From: Apricaphanius iberus | Taxonomy: Eukaryota > Chordata > Actinopteri > Cyprinodontiformes > Aphaniidae | Assembly: GCA_028564705.1 (NCBI GenBank) | Contig: JAPXFQ010002383.1 | Coordinates: 1,426,001 to 1,490,000, forward strand | Length of the DNA: 64,000 bases | Direction: 5' to 3' | Part shown: positions 1-12,160 of the stretch, in pieces | How positions within the stretch are numbered: the stretch's first letter is position 1 | Layout of the letters: each line of letters begins with the position of its first letter | Translations under genes and position numbers: made by a program | The notes under the pieces: model-generated | What the model was told of the DNA's origin: nothing | The model's input: only the letters and a program-made list of their open reading frames with translations | The model's database searches: none

Positions 1-9
1 TTGAGAGCT

Positions 10-200
10 ACTCACTTGGAGCTTTTAGATGCATCCTTGCTGAAACGCTCCAGAATAAAAAGAATCACTCATTATTGGTCTCTGCAAAGGTTGATGGCAT
101 GCTGAGGAGGTGATTCAACCATTTGACTTAGCTGTGTTGGAGCAGGGATGCATCTAAAACCTGCAGGGCAGTGGTTCTTGAGGAGTAGGAGAATGATACA
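10..200. repeat. MITE-like inverted repeat, same type as 9448-9644
   Basis: Two inverted arms face each other: GCTTTTAGATGCATCC near 22-37 and GGATGCATCTAAAACCTGC near 146-164. The outer right part (GCAGTGGTTCTTGAGGAGTAGGAG) resembles the edge of the common teleost 'TTGAGGACTGGAGTT' MITEs. It is more degraded than the copy at 9448-9644. Confidence 0.5.
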
Positions 201-390
201 TCTGACTATAACTTTGTGTTGAATGCTGTCTCTCATGTAGATAAAGCAGGTAAAGGAGCTATACCTACCTCTAACTAAAAGTACATAGTTTTTAATCCCA
301 CAGATTTCCCAGAGTTTATCTGTTTAACTGTGTTTCCCTTTGAGATGAAACCACTAAAACTGTTACTGCCAACTCACATATTAACATTAG

Positions 391-801
391 CCGCTTTCAG
401 ACAGAGAAGTTCTAAGAACTGTGTTCTTAGAGCCACCCTCTTAGAATCTAGTTCTTATAACTACCCTTCCCAGGGGAACCTTTTCAGATTCCATTCCCAC
501 AGGAGTCAGAGACCTTGATAAAGACCGATCTGATGAAATTGCCTGTTTTAAAAAACTGTTTAAATTTTTTTTCTAATGTTAGTCTTTTATTAAAAAATGA
601 TGCTCATGAGTTCATCAAACAGCTACGTCATGCGTTTCAATGGAACCATGTAAAGACCCTGCCTCAGAGTAGGAGCTAAAATGGTTATAGGAACCCAGGG
701 CCATGGTCCCTACTTCTTATCTGTCCGAATGCATGAAAAAATGGCCTGGTTCCTGAAAAGATTAGAGGAACTACAAACGTTTCCTACAGTCTGAAAGCGA
801 C
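391..801. repeat. Nonautonomous DNA transposon (MITE) with CGCTTTCAGAC ends
   Basis: The left end CCGCTTTCAGAC (391-402) is mirrored by GTCTGAAAGCG near 791-801, giving short terminal inverted repeats around about 410 bp without a coding frame. The interior has many GTTCCT/AGGAAC and GTTCT/AGAAC half-palindromes, typical of MITEs. I could not identify a clean target-site duplication, so the superfamily is open. Confidence 0.5.
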
Positions 802-1225
802 TATAGAAAGAGATCCTGGAATTGTACTTTTGCACATCTTTCATGGCGTTTTGCCACATTTTTAGATCGTCAGTGTAAAATTATTTTCAACATACTTTCT
901 TGTAGAAAAAAACAACAAAATAGTTGAATAGGTTTAGTGTAGAGGAACTCAACATGCTAAACAAAAACAGCTTTTTTTGGCTGTCGGGTCAATTTTTTTC
1001 AGTTTCTTTCCTGTTTCCTTTCTACACATTCCTCCCTTTATCAATACCAGCTTTTGGCCAGGGGAAAAAAAAATGTCCATGTGTCTTCTTGTATGCCCTC
1101 CTCCCTGTATGTATCTAAGTTTCCACAGCTACGTATCTGTGTGGAGCTAACTTTAAACTTGAAATATGTTCCTCCTAAGTCCTTACTCTGCCTTATCTTT
1201 TTTTTTTGACATGTCCATCCTGTAG

Positions 1226-4200
1226 GTTTATCCTGTCTGCTCTCAGTGCAAGCCAGAGGAATGTGGTCAACTGCGCCCTGTGCCACCGGTCGCTGCCCGT
1301 GTTTGAGCAGTTCCCCCTAGTGGACGGGACGCTGTTCCTCAGTCCGTCACGCCACGATGAGATTGAGTACGATGTTCCCTGCCACCTTCAAGGTCAGTTC
1401 TGTACAGGTTTTAACATGTTTTAAAGTCATATTTTTTTTAACGCATTGACCCGTGTACAAATATGTAGGACCATCCCTGCCAAAAGTGACAACAAATGAA
1501 TAAGTGTGAAATAAAATAATTGTAACACATTTTTTTTCCCAGATGTATTTATTTATTCATTTATTTCCAGTCTTATTTACTCATTTATTTATATATTGTC
1601 AGTTTTGGCAGCGATGGTCCTCCATATTCAAAATGTCCCACCCTGTTTATTCCACAATTCAACCCGCCCTGCTTTCAGTGCTTCTTATAGCAGGATTATG
1701 CCCTGATGTTCTATGTGTCGTATGCAGAAAGAGGCCAATTGCTACATATTTTCTGAAACTAAAGTCAGAAGTTTTGCACAAAAAACCCTAACAAAATATT
1801 AAACTAGTTAGAAACACTTCAATCAATTAGATATTAATCTGCACCGTTCAAGTGTGTTACTTTAGTTATGGTGGCATCACAAGACCTACTTAATGCATGT
1901 TGCAGCAAGTCTTCCTCCCAGTCTCTCTCTCTTGTTCGAGGCATTCTTAGAAAGTCTCCACCCAGAAGGCGTTCTGATCCAGAGAAAAAGCCTTTGGTAT
2001 CACCAGCATTTAGACACCTAAATACCCAGATGTGCATCCCGTCAATGAAAACTTAAATCTGGCATTTTTTGTCAAAAACAATTCTCAATCGACCTCAATT
2101 TTTCTTTTTTGCCAACTATTGACTTTATAAAGTCATAAAATATCTTAGGTTAAATGTCACAGTATTCCTTTTATAATATCGATTTTTAAGATTCTCTAGA
2201 ACAATTATGACTTTTCAGCATCATAAAATTAGCTATTTTCCCTATATATATATATATATATATTATTCTTTTAAATACAAGAACTCTTAATGACAGATGC
2301 TTTAGTCAACAATTTATTTGAAAAGGTTTTTTTTGTCAGTATTTATCAGGGTAGAAAAATGACACCAGATTTTTAACTATAATATTTTGCAAACTATTGC
2401 TAAACATGCATCGCTTTCACTCTGTGCCTTCCGGAGACATTCCGCACGCGAACCAATGTCTGTGTGAATAGAAGTCTGCGCGGACACTGGACCGCATCTG
2501 TCCCACACTCTTGTGTTTGACTAATCCTGAAGGGTTTAATGATATACAGTTTTTTTTTCAGATGCCATATGCTTAGCACTCTGAATCAAACTGTTTTCAC
2601 AATTTTCTTCGGAAGTAGAGAGGCAGCTCTCAAACAGATCTTGTTAGAAATCCAACTGAAGAGCTACAAAAAACATGTATTCAGAAAAATTTTCTAGTAG
2701 GTCAGTGTCAGAAAATGAAAAGAGACCATTCAATTGTTCAAACTGTCACAGATTTGTCTAAATGAGGAAACCGTGATCACAGTCAGTGCTGTGTTCAGAG
2801 ATGTACAAGATTTAATGCCGACTTCTGCACAGTCCCAACATGAATGTGAATCAGTGCAGCTGCAGCATGGAGGTTCTTTGAAGTGCTGACCCACAAGCTT
2901 TGATATCCTTGTCTTTGATATGCAGAAGCATGGGTTATTTATTCAGGTTTTTTCACTCTTCTGTCTGTGGAACCAAAGGATGAAGTGAGAAATGCCTTGT
3001 ACAGATTTAACATAGTTTTATTAAACTAAAACAGTCAGTGGTAGTACTACTCCTGTTGCTATGATTTCACATTATCAAGCAAGAAAGACTTGAGCTGAGC
3101 CTTTCTTCCAGGAAAATGAACAAAGACATTTCGAATAAAGCTCTGAAACACTCACATGACTCGCAAGAAGATTATCTGCCTGAAATTTGATCGTTTCACC
3201 AGCTTCTAAACTTACCTACTTGATCTTGTTTATGATTTTAAGTATTTTCTCACTTCTATCTAAATTTCTTGCTTTAAAGCATTCAGATATAGAAAAGTTT
3301 GCTCTTTTAAATCACTGCTTAATGGAAATATCATGTGAAGCCATTCTGGGCATGGTCCAGCCTGTGTCATTGAGTCAAAAGTTTTAATAATTGTCTTAAA
3401 AAAAGATTAAAATATGAAATGAAACATGCCGGAAAATATACTTTACACATCAAATTCTCTTTCAGTAACTCTTAATTTCTTTAAAGTAGGGATAGACTGA
3501 TATATTGGGCTAATATTTAACATTCTTTTTGGATATATCTTCATCGGCTGATATAAATCTTTAGTAGATTCAATTTCTGCTTTTTAGTAATTGTCTGCTC
3601 TTTTGGCTCTACAAAAGTCAAATCCAGCATTGGTTTTTATTCCCTGTTTTTTTTTAATGAAATACTTGGTTAGTTTATTGATTTGGTTAACTTTGGTTAG
3701 ATGTTTGATTTTAATCATCTGCAGTGCACACAGTTAGGATTCAAGAGTCTGTTAATTTCGGTGTTCAAAAACCGATAAGGTTCAGAAATGTGGTGCATCC
3801 CCTGTTATTATTGGGAAGACATTTTAGCATTCAAATAAGGGGGGAAAACATTTAGAAATCGGCCATGAAAATCGTCCCAAACAATCAGCAGCACACATCG
3901 GCCATCAGCGCCTCTATGTATCGGCTTCAGCATAGAAAAACCCATATCGGTAAAGCTCTATTTTGTTTTTGTTTAATAAGCTCATTTGTTTTATGCATTT
4001 CTTCAAACAGGTCGGTTAATGCACCTTTATGCCATCTGTGTGGACTGCCTGGAGGGCGTCCACAAGATTGTCTGCATCAAGTGTAAGTCACGCTGGGACG
4101 GGAGCTGGCACCAGCTGGGCACCATGTACACCTACGATATACTGGCTGCTTCACCTTGTTGCCAGGTGGGTAAACTGAGTGCAGAGGAGCATATTACTAT

Positions 4201-5716
4201 TTTTCCATCCTCTATTTACACTTATTTGCCCATGGTCTTCAGTGGTGGTTGGGCTAGAGGCGGGTCCACCCTGGACAGATCGCCAGTCCAGCATAGGACA
4301 AACAACAATGCTTACACACATTTTTAAGAGACCAATTAACCCACGAATCATGTTTTCTGACTGTGAGATGAAGCTGGAGTACCTTGAGAGGACTCATGCA
4401 TGGGGAGAATAAGATTTAATTAAATATAGTGAAGCTTGTGAAAATTATTAGAATAAATTAAAAGTTCATTACTTTTATAAAAAAATTGAATGCAGTTAGT
4501 ACTGCTACTTAGATGAATACTAATTTTATTTATTTTTAAATTTGTGATTTTATTTACCATAGGATGATTATGATGAAACAGCACTGATCATGTTTTCTAT
4601 CATTAATGATAAAAGACTGAAAATCATGGGTACAATAAGTAAGAGCAGCACTAAAACATGTTTTTACTCAAGTAAAAGTGAAGACACTACCTAAGTAGGA
4701 CTAAAAACAGTATCTGGTAGAAAAGGTACTCAAGTACTGAGTAAATGATCATAATGTCTAACTTAATGTTCAAAATTTGTAGAGAAATGCGCATGTAGCA
4801 GTATTTCATATTACTTAAGTAAAAAGTATGATGTATTAAAAGTACACCTTTTCCCCAAATATTGCTCAAGTAAATGTAACCAGTTACTACTCACCTCTGC
4901 TGATAATTTATTATTAATAATACATATAAAAAGTAAAAACAATAACTTAGATTACTGATAAGTAGAAATGTACCGGTATCTGGGCTGATACCGTTCTAAT
5001 GTACTCATATCGGTATCTGTTATTCAACACATACCATGAACCAATACTTATGGAAACTCTGCAATAATTTCACAGATTTTTCTTAATTTTTCATTTGAAA
5101 TTTTAGTTTTATGGTCATTTCTATTGGCATTTTTCTTTATCTGATTTACCATCACTTGTTGCAACAAACAGAAGAAATTAAAACCTTTCTTCCAATTCAT
5201 TGCATTTTTTTTTTGTGGCAGAAGTATCTGCATTGGTACTTTTTATCTGCAAGTACTCAGATCCAAGTATTTGTATCATGTCAGAAAAAAAAGTGGTATG
5301 GTTGCATCCCTAATATTGAGCGTTAACTATAGGGTGTTAACCACATAATTGGTGTTAATTATTTAGCTACTATTGATCCTTTGATAGTAATAACCCCATT
5401 AGTAGTTTAAGTAATGATCACGATAAAAAGTTTAACATTGATAGCATTTCATCCTATCACCTTTTTATTACCAGTAACAGTAAACTGTTTATCGTAGTTA
5501 ACAGTAGTGGCGTCATTAGCTGACATGTGTCTACTTTCTGTTTGTCCTCAGGCCCGCCTCAACTGTAAACACTGCGGCAAGCCGGTGGTGGACGTCCGAG
5601 TTGGGATGCAGTATTTCTCCGAGTACAGCAACGTCCAGCAGTGCCCCCACTGCGGCAACCTGGACTATCACTTCGTTAAACCCTTCTCCTCCTACAAAGT
5701 ACTTGAGGCTTATTGA
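1226..5716 (+). CDS. heca: Headcase protein homologue, C-terminal part (5' end outside window)
   Basis: Three exons are visible: 1226-1392, 4011-4165 and 5552-5716 (stop TGA 5714-5716). Each is flanked by AG/GT and the phases join (2 to 1, 1 to 0, 0 to stop), giving about 161 C-terminal residues. I recognise the family from the tail, which has paired CxxC motifs (CKHCGKPVVDVR, then CPHCGNLDYHFVKPFSS) and ends in KVLEAY, as in vertebrate HECA. Earlier exons carry further Cys pairs (NCALCHRSLP; ICVDCLEG...CIKCKSRWDG), so this is a Cys/His-rich, probably zinc-binding region. HECA is the vertebrate counterpart of Drosophila headcase, a cytoplasmic regulator linked to growth control and cell-cycle exit; that role is family knowledge, not visible here. 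The long N-terminal exon must lie upstream of base 1. The gene is convergent with mtif3. Confidence 0.93.
2243..2263. repeat. (TA)n microsatellite
   Basis: About ten uninterrupted TA dinucleotides in the heca intron. Confidence 0.9.
3486..3956. repeat. Degenerate interspersed repeat rich in ATCGG motifs
   Basis: The stretch starts with a 'gggatagactgatatattggg' type edge and carries scattered ATCGGC/ATCGGT words, including a cluster at 3857-3950. It resembles the widespread teleost repeats built on GATA/ATCGG words, but I cannot define its ends. It lies in the heca intron just upstream of exon 4011. Confidence 0.35.
4243..4412. repeat. Common teleost interspersed repeat (CACCCTGGACAGATCGCCAGTC type)
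   Basis: The words AGGCGGGTCCACCCTGGACAG, CGCCAGTCCAGCA, AGACCAATTAACC and the Cys/Trp-less tail GGAGTACCTTGAGAGGAC occur in the order seen in a repeat that is very abundant in teleost genomes. A copy of the opposite end or orientation lies at 59262-59415, and a short fragment at 62285-62325. No coding capacity is visible. Confidence 0.65.
4965..5312. repeat. TATCGG-type interspersed repeat, copy 1
   Basis: It begins 'gaaatgtaccggtatctgggctgatacc' and ends 'gtggtatggttgcatccctaat'. The interior has CCAATTCATTGCAT followed by a GTATCTGCATTGGTAC and CAAGTACTCA block. The same ordered words recur at 11845-12160 (inverted), 39340-39505 and 58090-58425, so it is a dispersed family. It is noncoding and probably a nonautonomous DNA element, but I cannot assign a superfamily. 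Confidence 0.6.
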
Positions 5717-6010
5717 CAAACGTTTCAACACATTCTAGTTCAGCTGCTTTTTGTTCTCATTTATCTTTTTAACACAATCTAGGAAAGATCTTTAACTTTC
5801 GGGGGCCTTAAGGGTAGTTTGATGTTTGTACGTTTATTCCTTTTTCTTTCGACGCGTAGGGGAAATACGACAGAAGAAAGAGTTGAAGTGTAAGCGAAGT
5901 GTTGATAAAGTGTGGAACTGACATTTTAGTCAAGTGAACACATTTATCTGAGACAAGTGAATGTATCTGTAAGCCAAATTTGCTTTTATTTTTTACCAAA
6001 ATGATCTTAA

Positions 6011-6016
6011 AATAAA
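6011..6016 (+). terminator. heca polyadenylation signal (AATAAA)
   Basis: A canonical AATAAA lies about 295 bases after the heca stop codon, in the correct orientation. It is the first such hexamer after the stop that I noticed. Confidence 0.55.
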
Positions 6017-6850
6017 GAGATTCACACAGATGATGCTTTTGCACGTTCTTGACATCTTCAACCTTGTCATGATGAACAGTCATGCGTTCCCTCTACTTCT
6101 ACACATTTGTAGCATATTTGATCCATTAAAATCTACAAGGTTCTCTCTAAACCCATCTCTCCTGATTCATCTCTGCCCACGTGTTGAACGCTTCATTTCA
6201 GGTTGAAGCTCCGTGAACATCCGTTCAATGCTTTCTGAGGAATCTCTTGACCACACGGAAGATCCATCGACCCGTTCACAGCATTTATTCTGCAGGGGTG
6301 TCAAGAGTTGCTGCATCATTATCTCTCTGCTTGTTCTTGCACGTCTTTGTAATCCTCGCCTCGTTTTACAGCAGCATTTTCCATGGAGGTAGTTTGGATA
6401 CTGTGGATCGTATGGTGTGAGATTAGTGAAACCAAATACTGCAGCAGAGCAGTTTAGCCCGTTTAAGGTTTTTCTGAGGCAATTTCTGGTTGTTTTGCAA
6501 AATTTGGGTATATTTGTTTTTTAATGTGTATATAGTGGATTTATCTTATTGTGAGGTCATCTCCATAGTTACTGTCGTTTTTGTCTGCAGCTTTATGTGA
6601 TATACCGTTTGCATGAATGCTTTCAGTTTTTCTCTGCCTATTTTGTTGAATTAATTACTGCATAGTTAGGATGCTTCTTTTCCATAATTTCCTGTGATTT
6701 TACCTTAGCATTACATCACGCTTCAGTCAGTTGTAACTGTTAGCTGTAACCGTCGATAAAGATGACCTAAAACACACTGAGTCCTACTGGAGAACCAGGC
6801 TGTAACACTCGGGCACCGGCTTGTTGCGTGTGAAAAACGTCTATCTCTCG
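6017..6850. other. Intergenic region between convergent heca and mtif3
   Basis: This is noncoding sequence that probably includes the mtif3 3' UTR on the minus strand. No repeat with clear ends was recognised. Confidence 0.6.
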
Positions 6851-9755
6851 TCAGTGCTGCACGAGCTCCTCTGTTGTGTCTGTGTTGCTAACAGGCGGCG
6901 TTTTGCTCTCAGTGGCTGCCGGCTGTGACTCCTCTCCTCTGTTCTTTGCTTGCTGCGACAGCTCCTTTGCGGATGGCGGTCGGAGGATGCACATGGCCGC
7001 CTGACCATCTCGTATAACTTTAGGCTTAGAGACGAAGGCCACGGTCATGTTCACTTGCTCCACCATTTCTTCCAGAGTTGTGTCCTGCAGAGAGAGAAAT
7101 CCTTAGATGGCTCTTCATCGTGTGCTCAATAAGTATTTCCCCCTTATCAGTTTGTTTTTGCTTTTGAGAAAAAAAGCTGCCTAAAGCAACCAGACCATGT
7201 TGCTTAACATTAAGAAAGCAAAAAATAACCAAAAAGCAAGACATCAGGAACCCTCTGTCTGTAAAGCATTTTCTCTGCCTTAGGGACTTCAGTGGTGTGG
7301 CCTAGTTAAAGTCTCAACAGAAGTGATAAGACAAGACCTTTGAGGCGTTCATGCTTGAAGAGTTCCCAACTACAAGATTAAAAATGCGGCAGAGAAGAAC
7401 CGGGCAAAATGGCTTCACACCAACGTGGAAGAATGGAACAACCAGTCATCAGGTTATTCACAGGATCAGGAGGGTTTCAACAGTTTTTTTCCATTTTAAT
7501 AATGAAGTCCTCTGCTAAAAAAGGGTATTTATTTTTAGGTTGAAAAAGAAACTTAATTGTTAAAATTAAAGAAAAATAAATTATCCTTCAGACAATCAAA
7601 AGATGCCATCAAAGTACTGATAAAAATGTGAACTTTTTAGTTCGACTCATCATTATGCCACAAAAATTAAACCCAAACTACTGAAAATAATCTAAAAAGA
7701 GCTCACCAGATTAGCAGCCTGCTGTGCATGTCCTCCCCGCAGAGTGAGTTTAACGTGGTTTTTCTTCTCCAGCCAGCTCTCCACTTGCTTGAGTTTAGTG
7801 GACAGGTCATGAGAAGCGATCCCGGCTGAAATGCTGAGCTCTTTCACCTGCACAGAACCTGTGGAGTAATGAATACAGACGTTTTAAATGGCATTAAGCC
7901 TCCTGGTGGATGTAAGCTTACTTCGCCTACAAACATTTTCACTTTGGTGAAAAATAATTCACTATGACCATTTTTGGTAGAAGGCATATACAATAATGGA
8001 GCTTAAATTTTGACTGGTACTCTTCATGAAAGGAATAAAACCAATTTTCATTGTATAGTCTTTGTGTCCTGTCTAAAACCTTGGTAATCTTTATTTGTGG
8101 AAAAACTAAATGATTAAAACATATATAATTATTATGCAAGAAATTAATTTGCGGATAAATTCCATCATTCTAGATTCATCATAATCTGTTTTTTTCATAG
8201 AAAACAATGCTCCAAAAGCTTCAATAATCTGGTTTCATAAATGTGTACACTCAGTTATAAAAATCAAGTCGGAGCTGCAACAGCTGCTCCAGCTCTGGTC
8301 CATAACCCTGTTCAGGCGACCCCACAGATTTATTTCAGAATTTTAGCTGCGCTTATTCCAAAACATCTTTGTTGATGCAGTTCTTTGGTTTATTTGGATG
8401 CATGTTTGGCCTCACAGGGATTGAAGTTGGGCCAAAACTGACCACTGTTTGGATTAAATCATCATCATCCACCTTGACAAAGACCGCCACAGTCTAAAGA
8501 AAAGTAACCCCAGACCATGATGCTACCACCATCATGTTACAATGTAGACATGGGGTTTCTTTTGCTGCAGTTCTATAATGTTTTTGTATCCAAAAGACTG
8601 AAGTTTAGTTTTTTTTCCTCTTTATTTTAGTCATACCTGGATTATTTTTTTAAGAAAAAAAGAATCAATCTTACAACCAGATCTAGTCCCAACATGTAGA
8701 GAATACAGAATATTACCATTGCTTTTAAATTCTAATCATTAATTTCCACAAATCCGTGTTGCTGTCCAGCCTAAATGGTGCGTTCCATTTGTAGTTGGAA
8801 CTCGGAAACCGAGATTTCCAATTGGGAAAAATCAAGCGGAATGCTCCCTGAAGTTGGATTTCACATTCGGAAAGTCCGAGTTTGTCTTTGCTAAGAATTT
8901 GCCTTTCAATATGGCCGCTCCTCAAATCAACAATAGTAGCTGTGGTTGAAACTTGTTTAATTTACAAGACAAGCTTCTAAGAATGTGTCTAAGATCAAGC
9001 TTATATGTAGAACCTGCAACTCTATGCTTAACAAAATAAAAGTTGAGTTTGCACATAGAAATTACATCGTAAAAAATGTTTGTAAGACGTACTACAAATA
9101 TGGCTACACTGACCTTGCCATATTGGTATTCCAAGCTACCCGACTACGTTAACTGGAACGGCGTTTACTCGGGTGTGACGTTATCAGCTCAGAGTTCTGA
9201 CTTCTTAGGAAAATCAAGCGCACCATATAAAATTTGACCGTTTTCCATCTTGTCTTTTCATCAATTTTGGAGAAACCTCCAGTTTTGGTAATGTTGCTAT
9301 TGTCCCACATTTTCCAAATATGTTTTAGGGTTCATCAATAATGCTGCCAAAATGTTGACATTACTCATCTCCTGACTGACGTCTTTGGTACACTGAGATC
9401 ATTTTGACCCTCTGCAACCTCTCTGCAAACAATGGCTTTAGATCATAGTTGTCAAACTCCAGTCCTGCAGCTTTTAGACGTGTCTCTGTTTTAACACAGT
9501 TGAATGAAATAATTGTCAACAGGACCCCATAGAACCTAACCGCCTGCTGAGAAGGCAGTTAAACAATTTGAGTCAGGTGTGTTGGATCAGGAACACGTCT
9601 AAAAGTTGCACGACACCGACCCTCGAGTACTGGAGTTTGACAACCCTGCAGCTCAAAAATCAAGGAGACTGAATACTGTAAATTAATTTAAAGGATGCTT
9701 CTATATTGTTAAAGTTTAATGGCATATACACCAGTGCAAACAGGTAACTGCATCT

Positions 9756-9804
<49 letters not shown>

Positions 9805-10471
9805 TCCCTTTTCAGATAAACTGTACAGAATGTTAAATTATGTTCCTATTTTTTTGCTAATAAAATACAATTTCCCATTTTAACAGAGGTATGTCCACTT
9901 TTGAGATGTGCTGTACAGTATAAAGTTAGTATGACAGACATCACACATTTTTCTGATGGTTCAGCCTTTGCTCAAAAGATTCGATGCATTAAAGCGATTT
10001 GGGCTTCACACCTGCTTTCGCCTTGTTTTTCTCCCGAAGCCTCAGCTGCTCCTCGTGGATCTGTTTCCCGCTCATCAGCCGGTACACCGCAGGTTCTTTT
10101 TTCTCATTCAGCAGCACCAGCTTCAGATCTTTCTCATCCATGATTCTGATCACATCGGCACGGTGCATCACCCCCAGATTCTCGCCCGTCTCACTGATCA
10201 CCTGTATCTCCCTATGAGGGATCTTCCGGCCGACGCTGCTGATCGAGGCGTGGCCTCGGGCATCCTGTTTCTTTTTCTTCGCTGTGGGAGTAGGTGCCTC
10301 TCCGGTAACGTCTGTGGAAAATGCAGATCGTCTCCAGAAGGAAGCAGTAACGCTGTGCCTTTCACAAAGATGTCTAGATGATCTCAGAGGTGGTGTCCAG
10401 TAGCCAGGCCTGCCACTGCACACAGCTCTCACTGTGTAGCTTAGAAGCCACCTCACACAGCCTGCAGACAT
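6851..10471 (-). CDS. mtif3: Mitochondrial translation initiation factor IF-3
   Basis: Three exons on the minus strand: 10471-10012, 7858-7707 and 7084-6851 (stop at 6853-6851). They splice in frame (phases 1, then 0) to 281 codons, close to the roughly 278 aa of human MTIF3. The N-terminus MSAGCVRWLLSYTVRAVC is Arg-rich and lacks acidic residues, as expected of a mitochondrial presequence. The IF-3 N-domain reads IQVISETGENLGVMHRADVI...DLKLVLLNEKKEPAVYRLMSG. The C-domain follows: VQVKELSISAGIASHDLSTKLKQVESWLEK, then VKLTLRGG. The acidic, Gln/Thr-rich tail after ILRPP is typical of the mitochondrial protein. IF-3 binds the small mitoribosomal subunit and governs subunit dissociation and initiation fidelity. 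I chose Met at 10471 because an acceptor-like TTCTGTGCAG lies only three bases upstream; a Met at 10507 is also in frame. Confidence 0.93.
7290..7480 (+). mobile_element. Tc1/mariner transposase remnant (weak)
   Basis: The word order 'tgtggcctagttaaagtc...gataagacaagacct...ggcgttcatgcttgaag' resembles the stretch of Tc1-like elements that encodes WPSQSPDLNPIE...HLW..L..AVHAR, here heavily decayed. There are several stops and no ends. It lies inside mtif3 intron 2. Confidence 0.3.
8240..8600 (-). mobile_element. Tc1/mariner transposase remnant
   Basis: Read on the minus strand, 8520-8560 gives a word encoding HHGGGSIMVWGY, a conserved Tc1 transposase block. Further on, 8300-8335 gives LWGRLNRVMD-like sequence, matching the region after the catalytic NPIENLW. 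Both are out of frame with each other and interrupted by stops, so this is a dead fragment in mtif3 intron 1. Confidence 0.45.
9448..9644. mobile_element. MITE with perfect 16-bp terminal inverted repeats
   Basis: GTTGTCAAACTCCAGT at 9448-9463 is exactly the reverse complement of ACTGGAGTTTGACAAC at 9629-9644. The arms extend imperfectly inward (GCAGCTTTTAGACGTGT against ACACGTCTAAAAGTTGC), giving a roughly 197-bp palindromic element. It is noncoding and typical of a small teleost DNA-transposon derivative. It sits in mtif3 intron 1. Confidence 0.75.
9759..9801. repeat. (TA)n microsatellite
   Basis: About 21 uninterrupted TA units in mtif3 intron 1. Confidence 0.95.
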
Positions 10472-10819
10472 TTCCTGCACAGAAGCAGATTGAATGTCAT
10501 GTGACACTTCAGATGTACAGAGGGCATAAATTCAGAAACTTTAAAAACTTTTCTAACTGTAATTTCCTGTTGTTTCCACAGATTAAGAAAAGACAAGTGT
10601 TGGGCCAAAATGTGAGCATGTTTTGGATTTAATGACAAATAATAAATACAGTGGGGCGAAAAAGTATGTGGCAGCCACAAGTTTGTGCAAGTTGTCCAAA
10701 CTCCATTTAAATGCCAGAACAACAAAATTAGTTTTAGGAGAGACCCAATGCTATGAAGAGATTCTGCAGCTTTAATGTGTGACCTGTGGTCGATGAATCG
10801 ATGACCGATTTCTTTCGAC

Positions 10820-11700
10820 TCATCGACAATCCCTTTTTTGATTATGTACCAGTGGTTCCCTTGGAGACTTCTTCTTCTTAACTTTAGTTGGAGCAATGGT
10901 ATCGATAATGCCTGAGATTTTTGCGAGGAAGTTTTCCACCAACTTGTTTACAGAGGTGGAATTGGGGGATGAGGGGGGTGTGGTAGGAGAGTAGATTTGT
11001 TTCAAAGTTTCAACTGAACTGTCCCCTAGAAAACGCTGTTTCACAGTGGTCTCATTGTGACTCGAACGTATGGTAGAGATGGAGCTTTCAAAGAAAACAC
11101 ACAGATGGTCAGATGGCGTAGTATCAACTACAAAGATGTTAGAGATATTTAAGCCTTTGCTAATAAAAGTCTAGAGTGTGTCTTCGATCGTGTTTTGGCT
11201 GTTTGAGATGCTGGGTCAGGCTGAAGTTATAGCGTCTCTTAATGTTTTTTCTTGTCTATCTTGTTAGTTGTCAATATGGATATTAAAGTCACCCACAATG
11301 ATTAGTCGCTCATACTCAATTCATGACACAGACAGAAGGGCATTAAAATCATTGAAGAAATTGGAGTTAGGTTTCGGTTTATATAATGTTAGAAATAAAG
11401 CTTTGTTAGGATAATTTATGGCTAGATATTCAAAAGAATCAAATATGCCCAGGGTCACTTTTCTAAAAGTTACTGAGTCATGAAAAAATGTGGAAACGCC
11501 ACCACCTCCTATGTGTTTTTCTGCTTTTGCTCAGAAAATAGTAATTTGGGGGATTGATTCTATCAGGATCTAATGCTTAATAGAGCAACTTTAAGTGGTT
11601 TGATGACGGGTAACTGAGCTTTCACAGAGGGTATCAACTTGAGATTTTGTTGAGTATACAAATATTTGGATTTAGCTTTTAGTTTTCTGCTACTTATAAG
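10820..11700 (-). mobile_element. Decayed LINE (L2-like) endonuclease-region fragment
   Basis: On the minus strand, 11320-11270 reads LIIVGDFNIHIDN, the catalytic GDFN motif region of an APE-type endonuclease of non-LTR retrotransposons. Downstream, 11260-11165 gives RQEKTLRDAITSA and NTIEDTL words. Further on, 11010-10870 gives NKLVENFLAKISGIIDTIAPTKVK, a region usually found between endonuclease and reverse transcriptase. Stops and frameshifts separate the blocks, so this is a dead 5'-truncated or internal copy. The L2-like assignment is from the motif wording and is tentative. Confidence 0.6.
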
Positions 11701-11844
11701 CACTGGAATAGTACTATTTTGTTCAGGGAGGCCAAGGGAACTTCTGGGAGACGATGGAAATAGAATTACTGTCGGGTTCCCTTCTATATCAAATGTCTGT
11801 TACTACCAGTTGGGAGATTAGCAGGATATGAGAATCGGAAATAC

Positions 11845-12160
11845 TCCCTGATACTGCAAAAAAAAAGAGGTATCAGTATTGGCAAGTACTTCTGTTTAAA
11901 CATGGTCCGATAACACTTTTTTGCTAGAATGCAAATCCTATTGCCTAATATGCAGGACTGAAGTTTCCAGAGGAGGTACAAATACAGCTAATTTTAACAC
12001 CAGCAAGCATAAAAAGCATTTGGCTTAGCATCATGTGAAAGAAAACAAGGAGTTTCCTTTCTTAAAGGATACAAGCAGCAACCGACACAGTAGGATCAGC
12101 ACTTCAGTATCGGCAGATACCTAAATCGGTATCGGACAGAACAAATATTTCATCGGAACA
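11845..12160. repeat. TATCGG-type interspersed repeat, copy 2 (inverted, degraded)
   Basis: It holds GAGGTATCAGTATTGGCAAG, then CAGTATCGGCAGATACC and AATCGGTATCGGACAG words. These match the family at 4965-5312 and 58090-58425, though the middle is different. Confidence 0.45.

Larger units (their letters stand above)
1..1225 (+). other. heca intron (left part)
   Basis: This stretch precedes the first visible heca exon and ends in a TGTAG acceptor at 1221-1225. I see no coding exon in it. It holds two MITE-like repeats, listed separately (about 10-200 and 391-801). Confidence 0.7.

Noticed and set aside
1308..1325. CTCF-like CCACTAGGGGGAA on the minus strand in a heca exon
   Set aside because: The bases are explained by the conserved coding sequence (FPLVDGT), and the 3' half of the consensus is missing.
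10472..10507. Upstream in-frame Met for mtif3 (MSHDIQSASVQE...)
   Set aside because: An acceptor-like TTCTGTGCAG ends three bases before the Met at 10471, and the residues after that Met look like a mitochondrial presequence. The upstream part is probably intron.
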